A stretch of 61,876 nucleotides of DNA from Glycomyces fuscus. Lineage in GTDB: Bacteria > Actinomycetota > Actinomycetes > Streptosporangiales > Streptosporangiaceae. The translations under genes and the position numbers were made by a program. Below, piece by piece: positions 14,005 through 21,821 of this stretch. Numbering within the stretch: the stretch's first letter is position 1; every line of letters starts with the position of its first letter. A model generated the notes under the pieces. The model worked only from the letters and a program-made list of their open reading frames with translations, was not told the origin of the DNA and ran no database searches. The DNA lies in assembly GCA_002529455.1 (NCBI GenBank), contig NYMS01000052.1:1-61876 (forward strand), in the 5' to 3' direction.

Positions 14005-15140
14005 CCGACCGTTCCGGTCCGGGGCAGCACGGCGGTCACGGTCCAGCCCCGGTCGGGGTTCGGGGCGGCTTCGCAGGTGCCGCCGAGCAGCGCGGCCCGT
14101 TCGACCATGCCGGTGATCCCGTATCCCGGCGGCGCGCTCGGGCGCAGGGGGCTGAGCTCACCGTCGTCGCTGACGCGCAGGCGCACCGACGTGTCGTCGG
14201 CCGTGACGCGGACCTCGACGCGGGTCGCGTGGCGGGCGTGCCGCCGGGCGTTGGTGACCGACTCCTGGGCGAGGCGGTAGATCGCCGTGCCGACCGACGG
14301 GGGGAGGTCGTGGAGTTCGCAGGCGACCTCCACGTCGACGGACGGTCCGGTCCGGGTCCGGCCCGCGAGCCGTTCGAGGTCGCCGATGCGGGGGCTGGGC
14401 GCCAGCTCCGCCGGGTGGTCGCGGCGCAGGACGCGGACCATGGTGCGCATCTCGGTGAGGGCGCGCGACGCCTCGGCCTCGATCACCCCGAGCGCCTCCG
14501 CCGCGGCCTCCGGCCGCGAGGCCGACACCGCCAGGCCCGCCTGGGCGCGGATCGCCACGGCGGAGACGTGGTGGGTGACGGTGTCGTGCAGGTCGCGGGC
14601 CAGCCTTTCGCGTTCGAGCAGCCTGACCTGGTCGAGCTCGCGTGTCCTGGCCTTGGCCCGGTAGCGCAGCGCCGCGCCCAGGGTGCCGACCGAGAGCAGG
14701 AAGGCGAATCCGCCGATCGTGTCGGCGGGGCCGAGGTCCCCGAGGACCGCCGCGAGGCAGGCCTTGGCGAGCATGATCACCGAGCCGATGACGGCCTCGC
14801 GCCCGGTCCCCCACCGGAACAACGCGTACGGCAGGAGCAGCAGGTACACCGTCGTGTACGTCTCGGGGGTCTGGCCGCCCGTCAGGAGCGGGACCAGCCC
14901 CGTGACGCCGAAGGCGATCGCGACCATGGGCAGCGGCCTGGTCCGGCGCCACAGCAGCGTGGGCACCAGCACGACGGTGACCGCCACCGCGACGGACCGC
15001 CACGGCAGGTCCGGCCGCAGCACTCCCTCGAGCACCGCGACGGGCACGAGCAGGCCCACGAGAGCCCAGTCCCACCACGTGCGCGAGGGCGGGCGGGAGG
15101 GGCGGGGCTCGTTCCACACGGAGCGGAGGAGTTGGTACAC
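14001..15140 (-). CDS. NarL-type sensor histidine kinase (HisKA_3)
   Basis: 379 aa. The N-terminal 160 residues hold five or six membrane helices with almost no extracellular loop, so the signal is probably sensed in or at the membrane. The dimerisation/phospho-His segment is RERLARDLHDTVTHHVSAVA near residue 185. The ATPase domain has LAQESVTNARRHA, VSDDG and GYGITGMVERAALLGG. GTG at 15140. It is the first gene of a two-gene operon with the response regulator. Confidence 0.92.
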   Translation of the reverse strand: MYQLLRSVWNEPRPSRPPSRTWWDWALVGLLVPVAVLEGVLRPDLPWRSVAVAVTVVLVPTLLWRRTRPLPMVAIAFGVTGLVPLLTGGQTPETYTTVYLLLLPYALFRWGTGREAVIGSVIMLAKACLAAVLGDLGPADTIGGFAFLLSVGTLGAALRYRAKARTRELDQVRLLERERLARDLHDTVTHHVSAVAIRAQAGLAVSASRPEAAAEALGVIEAEASRALTEMRTMVRVLRRDHPAELAPSPRIGDLERLAGRTRTGPSVDVEVACELHDLPPSVGTAIYRLAQESVTNARRHARHATRVEVRVTADDTSVRLRVSDDGELSPLRPSAPPGYGITGMVERAALLGGTCEAAPNPDRGWTVTAVLPRTGTVG

Positions 15141-15174
15141 GGGTTCATGGTAGGAGGGGTCCGTGCGGTTCGGA

Positions 15175-15197
15175 TCGGCCCAAAGTACGAGAACCGG
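15175..15197. promoter_or_regulatory. candidate operator before the kinase-regulator operon
   Basis: TCGGCCCAAAGTACGA at 15175-15190 differs by one base from 13158-13173. It lies 35 bp upstream of the kinase start. Probable autoregulatory site. Confidence 0.55.
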
Positions 15198-15295
15198 TAC
15201 GGAAACCGTGTCGCCGCCGCCCCGGTCCTCCGGAGCCGCCGCGGCTCCGCGCGGGTCCTCCGCCCCGCGCGGTCGGCCGACGCCTCCCGCGGCCG

Positions 15296-16030
15296 TCAGT
15301 CCTCGGCGCGCACGTCCACGGCCTCGCCCGCGGCGTCGAGGACGACCTCGTACTCCTGGCCGTCGGCACCGCGCACCTCGGCCTCCCAGCCGTCCCAGCC
15401 GTCCTCGTCCTGGCGCTCGACGCCGACGGTGGTGGCGCCCTCCCCGACCGCGGCGGCGGCGTTGGCGGAGACCGTCTCGCGGTCGGCCGCGGCCTGCTCA
15501 CCGGTGCTCTGCCAGGGGGCGGGGCCGTCGTCGGTGTCGCGGAAGGACATGCCGTTGACGGTGAACACGTCGGCGTCGTCGCGGTCCTCACCGGCCTCGT
15601 CCCCGTCGTCGTCGGCCTCGTAGCGCACGCCCAGGGTGACCTCGGTGCCCTCCAGGCCGCGCAGCTCGTCGAGGAGCGGCTCGACGGTGCCGTTGCCGTC
15701 GAAGTCCTCCAGCTCGGGGCCGGTCAGCAGCCACTCCTCCGGGCCGAAGCCGACCTCGACGCCCGACACGGACCAGTCGTCGGCGTCGTCCCCGGCGCGC
15801 AGTTCGCCCACGAGCTGCTCCAGACCGTCGACCGACCGGGTCGAGGGCTCGCTCCGCGGCGACCGCTCGGCTCCGTCCTCCTCGGAGTCGGCCCCGGCGG
15901 TGACACCGGTGAGCTGGATCGGCGCGACCTGCTGCTCGGGGTCCTCGAGCACCAGGTAGCCGACCGTGCCCACGGCCAGCACCCCCGCGGCGACGGAGGA
16001 GGAGAGGATGATGACGGTCTTGCGCTGCAT
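15296..16030 (-). CDS. exported acidic PepSY-type protein
   Basis: 244 aa. One N-terminal membrane anchor or signal (VIILSSSVAAGVLAVGTVGY) is followed by a very acidic linker (GADSEEDGAERSPRSEP) and two repeat-like regions. The C-terminal 60 residues (SANAAAAVGEGATTVGVERQ, WEAEVRGADGQEYEVVLDA) fit the PepSY pattern. The Cys of a lipobox is absent. ATG at 16030 follows the signal logic; an upstream ATG adds 13 unlikely residues. It is divergent from the OmpR-type system, with a large palindrome centred between them. Such proteins often feed back on the kinase (inference). Confidence 0.78.
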   Translation of the reverse strand: MQRKTVIILSSSVAAGVLAVGTVGYLVLEDPEQQVAPIQLTGVTAGADSEEDGAERSPRSEPSTRSVDGLEQLVGELRAGDDADDWSVSGVEVGFGPEEWLLTGPELEDFDGNGTVEPLLDELRGLEGTEVTLGVRYEADDDGDEAGEDRDDADVFTVNGMSFRDTDDGPAPWQSTGEQAAADRETVSANAAAAVGEGATTVGVERQDEDGWDGWEAEVRGADGQEYEVVLDAAGEAVDVRAED

Positions 16031-16090
16031 CGTGGGTCCCTTGCTCGGAGGTCTGTGTACCTCCAGCATGCGACGGCGCGATGATGGCGG

Positions 16091-16131
16091 CCTGAGGGCG
16101 ACCTGAAGACGTTCTTCAGGTCGCGCTCAGG
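16091..16131. promoter_or_regulatory. 41-bp near-perfect palindrome between PepSY gene and RR-HK operon
   Basis: The arms pair at 18 of 19 positions around CGT at 16110-16112. The inner part reads GCGACCTGAAGA / TCTTCAGGTCGC. The centre is 80-82 bp from both divergent starts (16030 and 16193). Likely the binding site of the OmpR-type regulator. Confidence 0.8.
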
Positions 16132-16192
16132 GACGGTTCAGCGGCCTCCGCGACGGTGGGAGGCGACACGGGGAACGGGGAGGGGCGCGGCC

Positions 16193-16858
16193 TTGGCGAT
16201 TCTGGTGGTGGAGGACGAGGAGGGGATCGTCTCCTTCGTGCGGCGCGGGTTGGAGACGGCCGGTTACCAGGTGCTCTCCGCCTCCGACGGGATCGACGGG
16301 CTGACGATGGCGCTGTCCTCGGACGTCGACCTCGTCGTCCTGGACCTGGGGCTGCCGGGGATCCCGGGCGAGGAGGTGCTGCGGCGGCTGCGCGCGCGCC
16401 GCCCCTCGGTGCCGGTGATCGTGCTCACCGCCAAGGACGCCGTGAGCGACCGGGTCGCCAACCTCGACGCCGGGGCCGACGACTACATGGTCAAGCCGTT
16501 CAGCGTGAGCGAGCTGCTGGCCCGCGTGCGGGCCCGGCTGCGCGGCGGCGGCCAGGAACGCGGCGACGTGCTGGCGGCGGGCGGCGTGGTGCTCGACCTG
16601 GGGGCCCGCACCGCCTCGGTGGAGGGGCGCACCGTCAACCTGTCGGCCCGCGAGTTCGCGGTGCTGGAGGTGCTCATCCGCCACCCGACGCGGGTCTTCT
16701 CCCAGCCCCAGCTGCTGGACCGGGTCTGGGGCTACGACTTCGACGGCGCCTCCAACGTGGTGGAGGTCTACGTCAGCCAGCTGCGCCGCAAGCTCGGCAG
16801 CGAGCACATCCAGACGGTGCGCGGCGCCGGGTACCGGCTCGGGGACGGTGCCCGGTGA
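16193..16858 (+). CDS. OmpR-family response regulator
   Basis: 221 aa. The receiver domain starts ILVVEDEEGIVSFV, with phospho-Asp in LVVLDLGLPGIPGEE and Lys in VLTAKDAVSDR. The C-terminal winged helix (Trans_reg_C) shows LSAREFAVLEVLIRHP and VVEVYVSQLRRKLG ... VRGAGYRL. TTG at 16193 was chosen because GGGGAGGGG lies just upstream and the protein starts directly with the first receiver strand. It overlaps the kinase gene by GTGA. Confidence 0.93.
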   Translation: MAILVVEDEEGIVSFVRRGLETAGYQVLSASDGIDGLTMALSSDVDLVVLDLGLPGIPGEEVLRRLRARRPSVPVIVLTAKDAVSDRVANLDAGADDYMVKPFSVSELLARVRARLRGGGQERGDVLAAGGVVLDLGARTASVEGRTVNLSAREFAVLEVLIRHPTRVFSQPQLLDRVWGYDFDGASNVVEVYVSQLRRKLGSEHIQTVRGAGYRLGDGAR

Positions 16859-18228
16859 GCCTCACCGGCAGGGTCGTCCTGCGGTCGCTGCTGGTCATGG
16901 CCCTGGTCATCGGCGGCGTCGCCCTGCTCACCTACGAGCTGGTGCGCGTGTCGGGCCTGGCCGACATCGACCGCCTGCTGCGGGAGGAATCGGCCCTGGT
17001 CGGCGACGCCCTCGGCGGGCGGCTGCCCGCCGCCGCCGGACTCGACGGCGTGGTCTCGGGCCCCGAGGCCGAGCGCGCCGCCCGCCAGGCGCTCGCCGTC
17101 CGCCCCAGCGGAGCCCGCCACGTGACGCTGGTGACCGTCAACGGCGTGCGCCTGCAGAGCACCGGTGGGCCCTCGCGCGTGGCGGGCCTCATGCGCGGCG
17201 GAGACTCCCCCGAGCCCGAGCCCGGAACCATCCGCACGCTCGACACCGACGCGGGCCCGCTCCGGGTGCTCGACACCCGGGTCGTCGACGACGCCGGTGA
17301 CGTCCTGGCCGTCGTCACCGTCGCCGCCCCGCTCGACTCCACCCGCGACACGGCGGCCGCCGTCCTGCTGTGGGCCGGGACCGCCGGGGCGATCGGCGTC
17401 GTCGGCGGAGGGGTCGTGCTGTGGCTGGTGGTGAGGCGCACCCTCCTCCCCGTGCGGGAGGTCTCCGACGCGGCCAAGGCGATCTCACCGGCCGACCTGG
17501 CCACCCGTGTCCCGGTGCCCTCCACCCGCGACGAGATCGCCGAACTGGCCACCGAGATCAACCAGATGCTGACCCGCATCGAGCAGGCCGACAGCAACCG
17601 GCGCCGGTACCTGGCCGCGATCTCCCACGAGGTGCGCACCCCCCTCTCCGTGGCGGAGGGGCACCTGGAACTGCTGGGCACCGCGGAGGCGGCGGTCGTG
17701 CGCTCCGAACTCGACCGCCTGCGGCGCGTGCTGGAGGACCTCATGGCGGTGGCGCGCGGCGGCGACGAGATCGACGTCCGCGTCGAGGCCGTGTTCCTGC
17801 CCGACCTGTTCCACGACGTGCGGTCCCGGCTCGACGCCCTGCCCCACGCCGACGCCGTCACCCTGGAGGAGCCGCCACCGGACGTCCTGCTCGGCGACCA
17901 GTCGCGCCTCGAGCAGTGCCTGGCCAACCTCACCGCCAACGCCGTCGACCACAACCCGGCCGGGACCCGCGCCACCGTGGCCGCCCGCGTCGGCGGCGAC
18001 ACGATCACCCTCACCGTGGCCGACGACGGCCCCGGGATCGGCGCCGAGGTGCTCCCCCACGTGTTCGAGCCGTTCGTCACCACCCGCACCACGGGATCGG
18101 GGCGTACCTCGGGGCTCGGCCTGGCGGTCGTGCGCTCCCTGGTCGAGGCCCAGGGCGGCGAGGTGGGGATCGACAGCGGCCCCTCCGGCACCGTCGTCAC
18201 GATCACCCTCCCGCGCGCCACCCCCTGA
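16855..18228 (+). CDS. HAMP-type sensor histidine kinase
   Basis: 457 aa. TM1 at residues 8-27, a periplasmic sensor loop to about 165, TM2 (AAVLLWAGTAGAIGVVGGGV), HAMP to 235, HisKA with YLAAISHEVRTPLSVAEGHL and HATPase_c with NLTANAVDHNP, DDGPGIG and GLGLAVVRSLVEAQGG. GTG at 16855 overlaps the regulator stop. It phosphorylates the adjacent OmpR-type regulator. The signal is unknown; the divergent PepSY protein may modulate it. Confidence 0.92.
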   Translation: MSLTGRVVLRSLLVMALVIGGVALLTYELVRVSGLADIDRLLREESALVGDALGGRLPAAAGLDGVVSGPEAERAARQALAVRPSGARHVTLVTVNGVRLQSTGGPSRVAGLMRGGDSPEPEPGTIRTLDTDAGPLRVLDTRVVDDAGDVLAVVTVAAPLDSTRDTAAAVLLWAGTAGAIGVVGGGVVLWLVVRRTLLPVREVSDAAKAISPADLATRVPVPSTRDEIAELATEINQMLTRIEQADSNRRRYLAAISHEVRTPLSVAEGHLELLGTAEAAVVRSELDRLRRVLEDLMAVARGGDEIDVRVEAVFLPDLFHDVRSRLDALPHADAVTLEEPPPDVLLGDQSRLEQCLANLTANAVDHNPAGTRATVAARVGGDTITLTVADDGPGIGAEVLPHVFEPFVTTRTTGSGRTSGLGLAVVRSLVEAQGGEVGIDSGPSGTVVTITLPRATP

Positions 18229-18557
18229 CCGGTTCCGCGCCGGTCCCGCAATTCCCTCCCGGCGGCTCCGCTTATCCCGTTCACATGGGGCTCCGTTTGA
18301 ATTCCCCTTCACCACGGAGGGTGATAGGAAAAGCCCTCCGGGAAAAAAGGGCGGGCTCCGACCCGGCCCCCTCCCTCCGGACTCCGCCCGGCGTACACCC
18401 TGCTGGGAGGCCTCAATCCCCACCTACCGTGATAGTCTCGTAATATCGCCGTAACGCCCCTCACCTGCGCGCACGCCCACCACGGGCGCCCGGCCGAACC
18501 GTGGTCAAGTTTTGGGTCGGCCTTGGGGGGCAGTGCGATGTGACAGGAGGTGCTCCA
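18229..18557. other. 329-bp intergenic region
   Basis: Contains AGCCC/GGGCT arms around an A-run (18341-18366), a plausible terminator for the kinase operon, then an AT-richer spot with TAATAT (18441-18446) that could be a -10 element. No -35 match and no gene seen. Confidence 0.4.
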
Positions 18558-19220
18558 ATGGAGACCGGAATAATTGTCATCATCGCCTTAGTGGTGGTGG
18601 TCGTCATCGCCGGAGGAATCGCGATCGCCGCGCGGTCCTCGATCCTCCCGGGCCGGCGCACCACCCGGCTGAAGAAGCGTTTCGGCGCTGAGTACGACCG
18701 CGCCGTGGAGGTCCACGGCAACAAGGCAGCCGCCGAGAACGACCTGTCCGAGAGGCTCCGCCGCCGCGACAACATGACGCTTCGCGACCTGAGCGACCAG
18801 CAGCGCGTGGCGCACACCGAGACCTGGGCCACGGTGCAGCAGGAGTTCGTCGACGATCCCGTCCGCGCCGTCCGCGACGCCCGCGGGCTGGTGGAAGCGA
18901 TCATGGCCGACCGCGGCTACCCCGGCCCCACGTCCGCGGCCGACGGTGACGCGGCCTTCGAGCAGCGCCTCAGCGACCTGTCGGTGGACCACTCCGCCGC
19001 GGTGACCGAGTTCCGCCGCGCGCACGCCGCCGGGCGCCCCGCCGAGGCGGGCCAGAGCGGCACCGAGCACATGCGTGAGGAGCTGGTGTCCTACCGCGGT
19101 CTGGTGGAGGCCCTGCTGGGCGGTCTGCCGACGGCTGACGGCACGTCCCGGACCACGGGCGCGGAGCGGACCGCCGTGGAGCAGCCGCGCCGGGAGAGGG
19201 GACCGGAGGCCGGTCTGTGA
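18558..19220 (+). CDS. membrane-anchored protein with FVDDP repeat domain (1)
   Basis: 220 aa, unknown function. An N-terminal helix (TGIIVIIALVVVVVIAGGIA) anchors a basic then helical cytoplasmic part. A segment WATVQQEFVDDPVRAVRDA near residue 95, followed by LVSYRGLVEALLGG, is shared with the next gene. ATG at 18558 has a perfect AGGAGGTG eight bases before. Such proteins occur widely in actinomycetes and are often stress-induced; I cannot assign a role. Confidence 0.8.
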   Translation: METGIIVIIALVVVVVIAGGIAIAARSSILPGRRTTRLKKRFGAEYDRAVEVHGNKAAAENDLSERLRRRDNMTLRDLSDQQRVAHTETWATVQQEFVDDPVRAVRDARGLVEAIMADRGYPGPTSAADGDAAFEQRLSDLSVDHSAAVTEFRRAHAAGRPAEAGQSGTEHMREELVSYRGLVEALLGGLPTADGTSRTTGAERTAVEQPRRERGPEAGL

Positions 19221-19270
19221 CCGGTCCCGGCAGCGCTCCGAGGAACCGACGACGACACGAGGAGGCGGAC

Positions 19271-19840
19271 ATGGTGGAACGCGTACCCGGCCCCGGCGGA
19301 AGCCGGGAGACAGGATCGGACCAGTACCGGGCGGAGACGGCCGGGCCCGGACACCGTCCCGGGGAGCCCGTGGCGGTCGACGCCGAGGTGAACGACCCCG
19401 GGCGCGGGTCCGGACACACCGGCACCCCCGGCACCGGGCACACCGGCGGCCGGGAGCACACCGGCACCGCCGGTTCCGGGCAGACCCGGCCGGGCGGACG
19501 CGGGACCGCACCGAACCGGGTGCCGGAGCAGCCGGGCGCCGGAGCGGACCACGCGGACCCGGCGGGCGGCTCCCGCCCGCACGGCGCGAAGCTGGAGCGG
19601 GTCCGGGAGCGCTGGAACGCGACGCAGGGCAAGTTCGTCGACGACCCCCAGGGGGCCGTGCGCGAGGCCGACGCCCTGGCGGCGGAGGTCGCCGACGCCG
19701 TGGTCGCGGAGATCGAGGAGCGCCGCTCCGCGCTCCGCTCCGCATGGAACGAGGGAGAGGGCACGGACACCGAGTCGCTGCGGGTGGCCCTGCGCGACTA
19801 CCGCTCCTTCGTCGAGCACCTGGTCAGTACCAACGCCTGA
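19271..19840 (+). CDS. soluble protein with FVDDP repeat domain (2)
   Basis: 189 aa. Residues 1-115 are disordered, rich in Gly, Thr, Pro and His with repeats of (G)HTG. The folded C-terminus (WNATQGKFVDDPQGAVREAD ... LRDYRSFVEHLVSTNA) matches the core of the preceding protein. ATG at 19271 with AGGAGG is preferred over GTG at 19217, which would overlap the previous stop. It belongs to one operon with the membrane-anchored relative, suggesting a pair that forms hetero-oligomers (inference). Confidence 0.75.
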   Translation: MVERVPGPGGSRETGSDQYRAETAGPGHRPGEPVAVDAEVNDPGRGSGHTGTPGTGHTGGREHTGTAGSGQTRPGGRGTAPNRVPEQPGAGADHADPAGGSRPHGAKLERVRERWNATQGKFVDDPQGAVREADALAAEVADAVVAEIEERRSALRSAWNEGEGTDTESLRVALRDYRSFVEHLVSTNA

Positions 19841-19873
19841 CCGCGTGCGGCCGTCGTGGGCCGCCGCGGACCG

Positions 19874-19910
19874 AGGGGCCGCCCTCCGCCGAGCGCGGGG
19901 GGCGGCCCCT
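19874..19910. terminator. bidirectional terminator hairpin
   Basis: Perfect 11-bp arms AGGGGCCGCCC (19874-19884) and GGGCGGCCCCT (19900-19910) between convergent genes. Confidence 0.8.
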
Positions 19911-20067
19911 CCGTGTGCGCGACCGCCCCTGCCGGAGGGGTCGCGGGAGGCCCTACGGCCTCCTCGGGCGGTCCCGCCGGGTGCGCAGGCGCCCCTTCCG
20001 CGGGGTCGGGCGGAGGTCCGCGTCCCCTCCGGGCGCGGCCCGGGCGGCCCCGCCGGAGGCGGTCGCC

Positions 20068-20715
20068 TCATCCGGCGACGAGCTTGTCGACCGCCGCCTC
20101 GGCCCCGGCGAACAGCTCCCGGTAGTGGCGCTCGCGGGCCTCACCGGTCAGGTCCTGGCCCTCGCTGTCGAACAGCGCGGCCGTGTGGACGTCGAAGATC
20201 CCGCAGTACTCCGAGACCCCCCGGCGCAGCGGCCCCTCCAGCAGGTCGAGCACCAGGTCCGCGTTCGGGTCCCGCTCGCCGAGGCCGGCCAGGCCCAGCC
20301 ACAGCATCCGCTTCCCCTCCATCGGGGACCTGCTGCGGCCGTACGCGAGGCCGTAGTTCCACACCCGGTCGATCCATCCCTTCAGCAGGGCCGGCAGCCC
20401 GAACCACCACACGGGGAAGACGGGGACGATGAGCTCGGCGGCGTGGACGCGGCGGATGTGGGCGTGCACCTCGTCGGAGTAGACCTTGTCCCGGTTGGAG
20501 TAGTCGGGTTCGTCGGCCTCGCTGTTGCGGGGGTCGAAACCCTCCGCGTGCAGGTCGAGCAGGTCGACGCGGTAACCGGCCGCCTCCAGGCGGGCCGCGG
20601 CCCGTTCGGCCACGGCCGCGGTCAGGGAGTCGGAGCGGTGGTGGGCGACCACGACCAGCGCGGTGCGTCCGTTCGGCTCGGAGGACGGGGAGGGAGCAGG
20701 GGTCTCTTGGTTCAT
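20068..20715 (-). CDS. flavodoxin-fold NAD(P)H:quinone reductase
   Basis: 215 aa, related to MdaB/NQO-type reductases that make two-electron quinone reductions with FAD. The first strand and loop read TALVVVAHHRSDSLTAAVAE, then VDLLDLHAEGFDPRNSE and the FMN/FAD-binding VPVFPVWWFGLPALLKGWID with RVWNYGLAYG. ATG at 20715 starts a short disordered leader. It is divergent from an AraC regulator, the common layout for an inducible detoxification gene. A 5-bp-arm palindrome (20739-20751) lies between them. Confidence 0.86.
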   Translation of the reverse strand: MNQETPAPSPSSEPNGRTALVVVAHHRSDSLTAAVAERAAARLEAAGYRVDLLDLHAEGFDPRNSEADEPDYSNRDKVYSDEVHAHIRRVHAAELIVPVFPVWWFGLPALLKGWIDRVWNYGLAYGRSRSPMEGKRMLWLGLAGLGERDPNADLVLDLLEGPLRRGVSEYCGIFDVHTAALFDSEGQDLTGEARERHYRELFAGAEAAVDKLVAG

Positions 20716-20738
20716 GGATCCAGTACAGACCATCGGAC

Positions 20739-20751
20739 ATGGACGATCCAT
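20739..20751. promoter_or_regulatory. short palindrome in the reductase/AraC intergenic region
   Basis: ATGGA-CGA-TCCAT in an 81-bp divergent region. Candidate operator of the AraC protein, weak on its own. Confidence 0.35.
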
Positions 20752-20796
20752 AGGTGAAAAGCTGCGTTTCTTTGGCGTTCGTCTACACTCGCTCCC

Positions 20797-21789
20797 ATGG
20801 ACCCCTTGAGCGACATGCTCAGCGGCATCCGCTCCGCGGGTGCCTCCGTCAGCCAGGCCTCACTGGACCCGCCGTGGGCGATCCGCTTCACCGGCGGCGC
20901 GCCGCTGACCATGCTGACGGTGATCAGCGGCGCAGGCTCGGTGGTCCTGTCCGACGGCAGAGCCCTCGGGGTCGGCGCGGGCGACACCGTACTGGTGCGC
21001 GGCCCCGAGCCCTTCCGCCTGGCGGACAGCCCCGCCTCGCTCCACCGCCCCCACCGGGACCACGAGATCGCCTGCCTCGAACCGGACCTCTCCTGCGGGC
21101 CGGAGGACGGCGGCCTCCCGAACGGGGCCCCCGAGGGCTCCACCGCCCTCCTCGTCGCCGCCTACCGGGCCACCCGGGGCCGCCACGAGCGGCTGCTGCG
21201 CACCCTGCCGCCCGTACTGGTGCTCCACGAGGAGGTCGAGGACGCCTTCTGGCTCGATGCGGCCAGGGACGCCCTGTCCCGGCGGCACCTTCCGGGCGGC
21301 CAGGCCCTGGTCGACCGCGTCGTGGACATGGGGCTGGTCTGCAGCCTGGCCTGCTGGTTCGAGCAGGAGGGCGCCGACGCCCCCGCCTGGTACCGGGGGG
21401 CCGTGGACCCGGTGACAGGTCCCGCGCTCGAAGCCGTCCACCGCAGCCCCCGCGAGGCGTGGACGGTGGGCGCGCTGGCCGCCAGGGCGGGGGTGTCGCG
21501 CGCGCACTTCGCCAAGCGCTTCACCGAGGTCATGGGCCAGTCGCCCCTGGCCTACCTGACCGAGTGGCGCATGTACACCGCCGAGGAGCTGCTGTCGGAC
21601 CCCGACCTGAGCGTGGCGAAGGTGGCCGGGGCCGTCGGCTACGCCGATCCGTCCTCGTTCAGCACGGCCTTCAAGCGGCTGCGGGGGCTGAGCCCGCAGG
21701 CCTTCCGCCTGCGGAACGCGGGCCCCGCTCCTGGAAGCGGTGGCGGGGCCGGATCCACCGCAAGGTCCGAACCCGCCACCGTCTCCTGA
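20797..21789 (+). CDS. AraC-family regulator with cupin-type sensor domain
   Basis: 330 aa. The N-terminal cupin_6-like half (residues 20-190) includes LGVGAGDTVLVRGPEPFRLA. The C-terminal AraC helix-turn-helix pair includes WTVGALAARAGVSRAHFAKR, FTEVMGQSPLAYLTEWRMY and VAGAVGYADPSSFSTAFKRL. ATG at 20797. It probably controls the divergent quinone reductase. The last 25 residues are low-complexity. Confidence 0.9.
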   Translation: MDPLSDMLSGIRSAGASVSQASLDPPWAIRFTGGAPLTMLTVISGAGSVVLSDGRALGVGAGDTVLVRGPEPFRLADSPASLHRPHRDHEIACLEPDLSCGPEDGGLPNGAPEGSTALLVAAYRATRGRHERLLRTLPPVLVLHEEVEDAFWLDAARDALSRRHLPGGQALVDRVVDMGLVCSLACWFEQEGADAPAWYRGAVDPVTGPALEAVHRSPREAWTVGALAARAGVSRAHFAKRFTEVMGQSPLAYLTEWRMYTAEELLSDPDLSVAKVAGAVGYADPSSFSTAFKRLRGLSPQAFRLRNAGPAPGSGGGAGSTARSEPATVS

Positions 21790-21821
21790 CCCGGGCCCGG
21801 CCCGGGCCGGGCCGGGCGGCC

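Noticed and set aside
16156..16854. Long N-terminal extension of the HAMP kinase frame
   Set aside because: It overlaps the OmpR-type regulator in another frame; the GTG at 16855 with the membrane helix is the true start.
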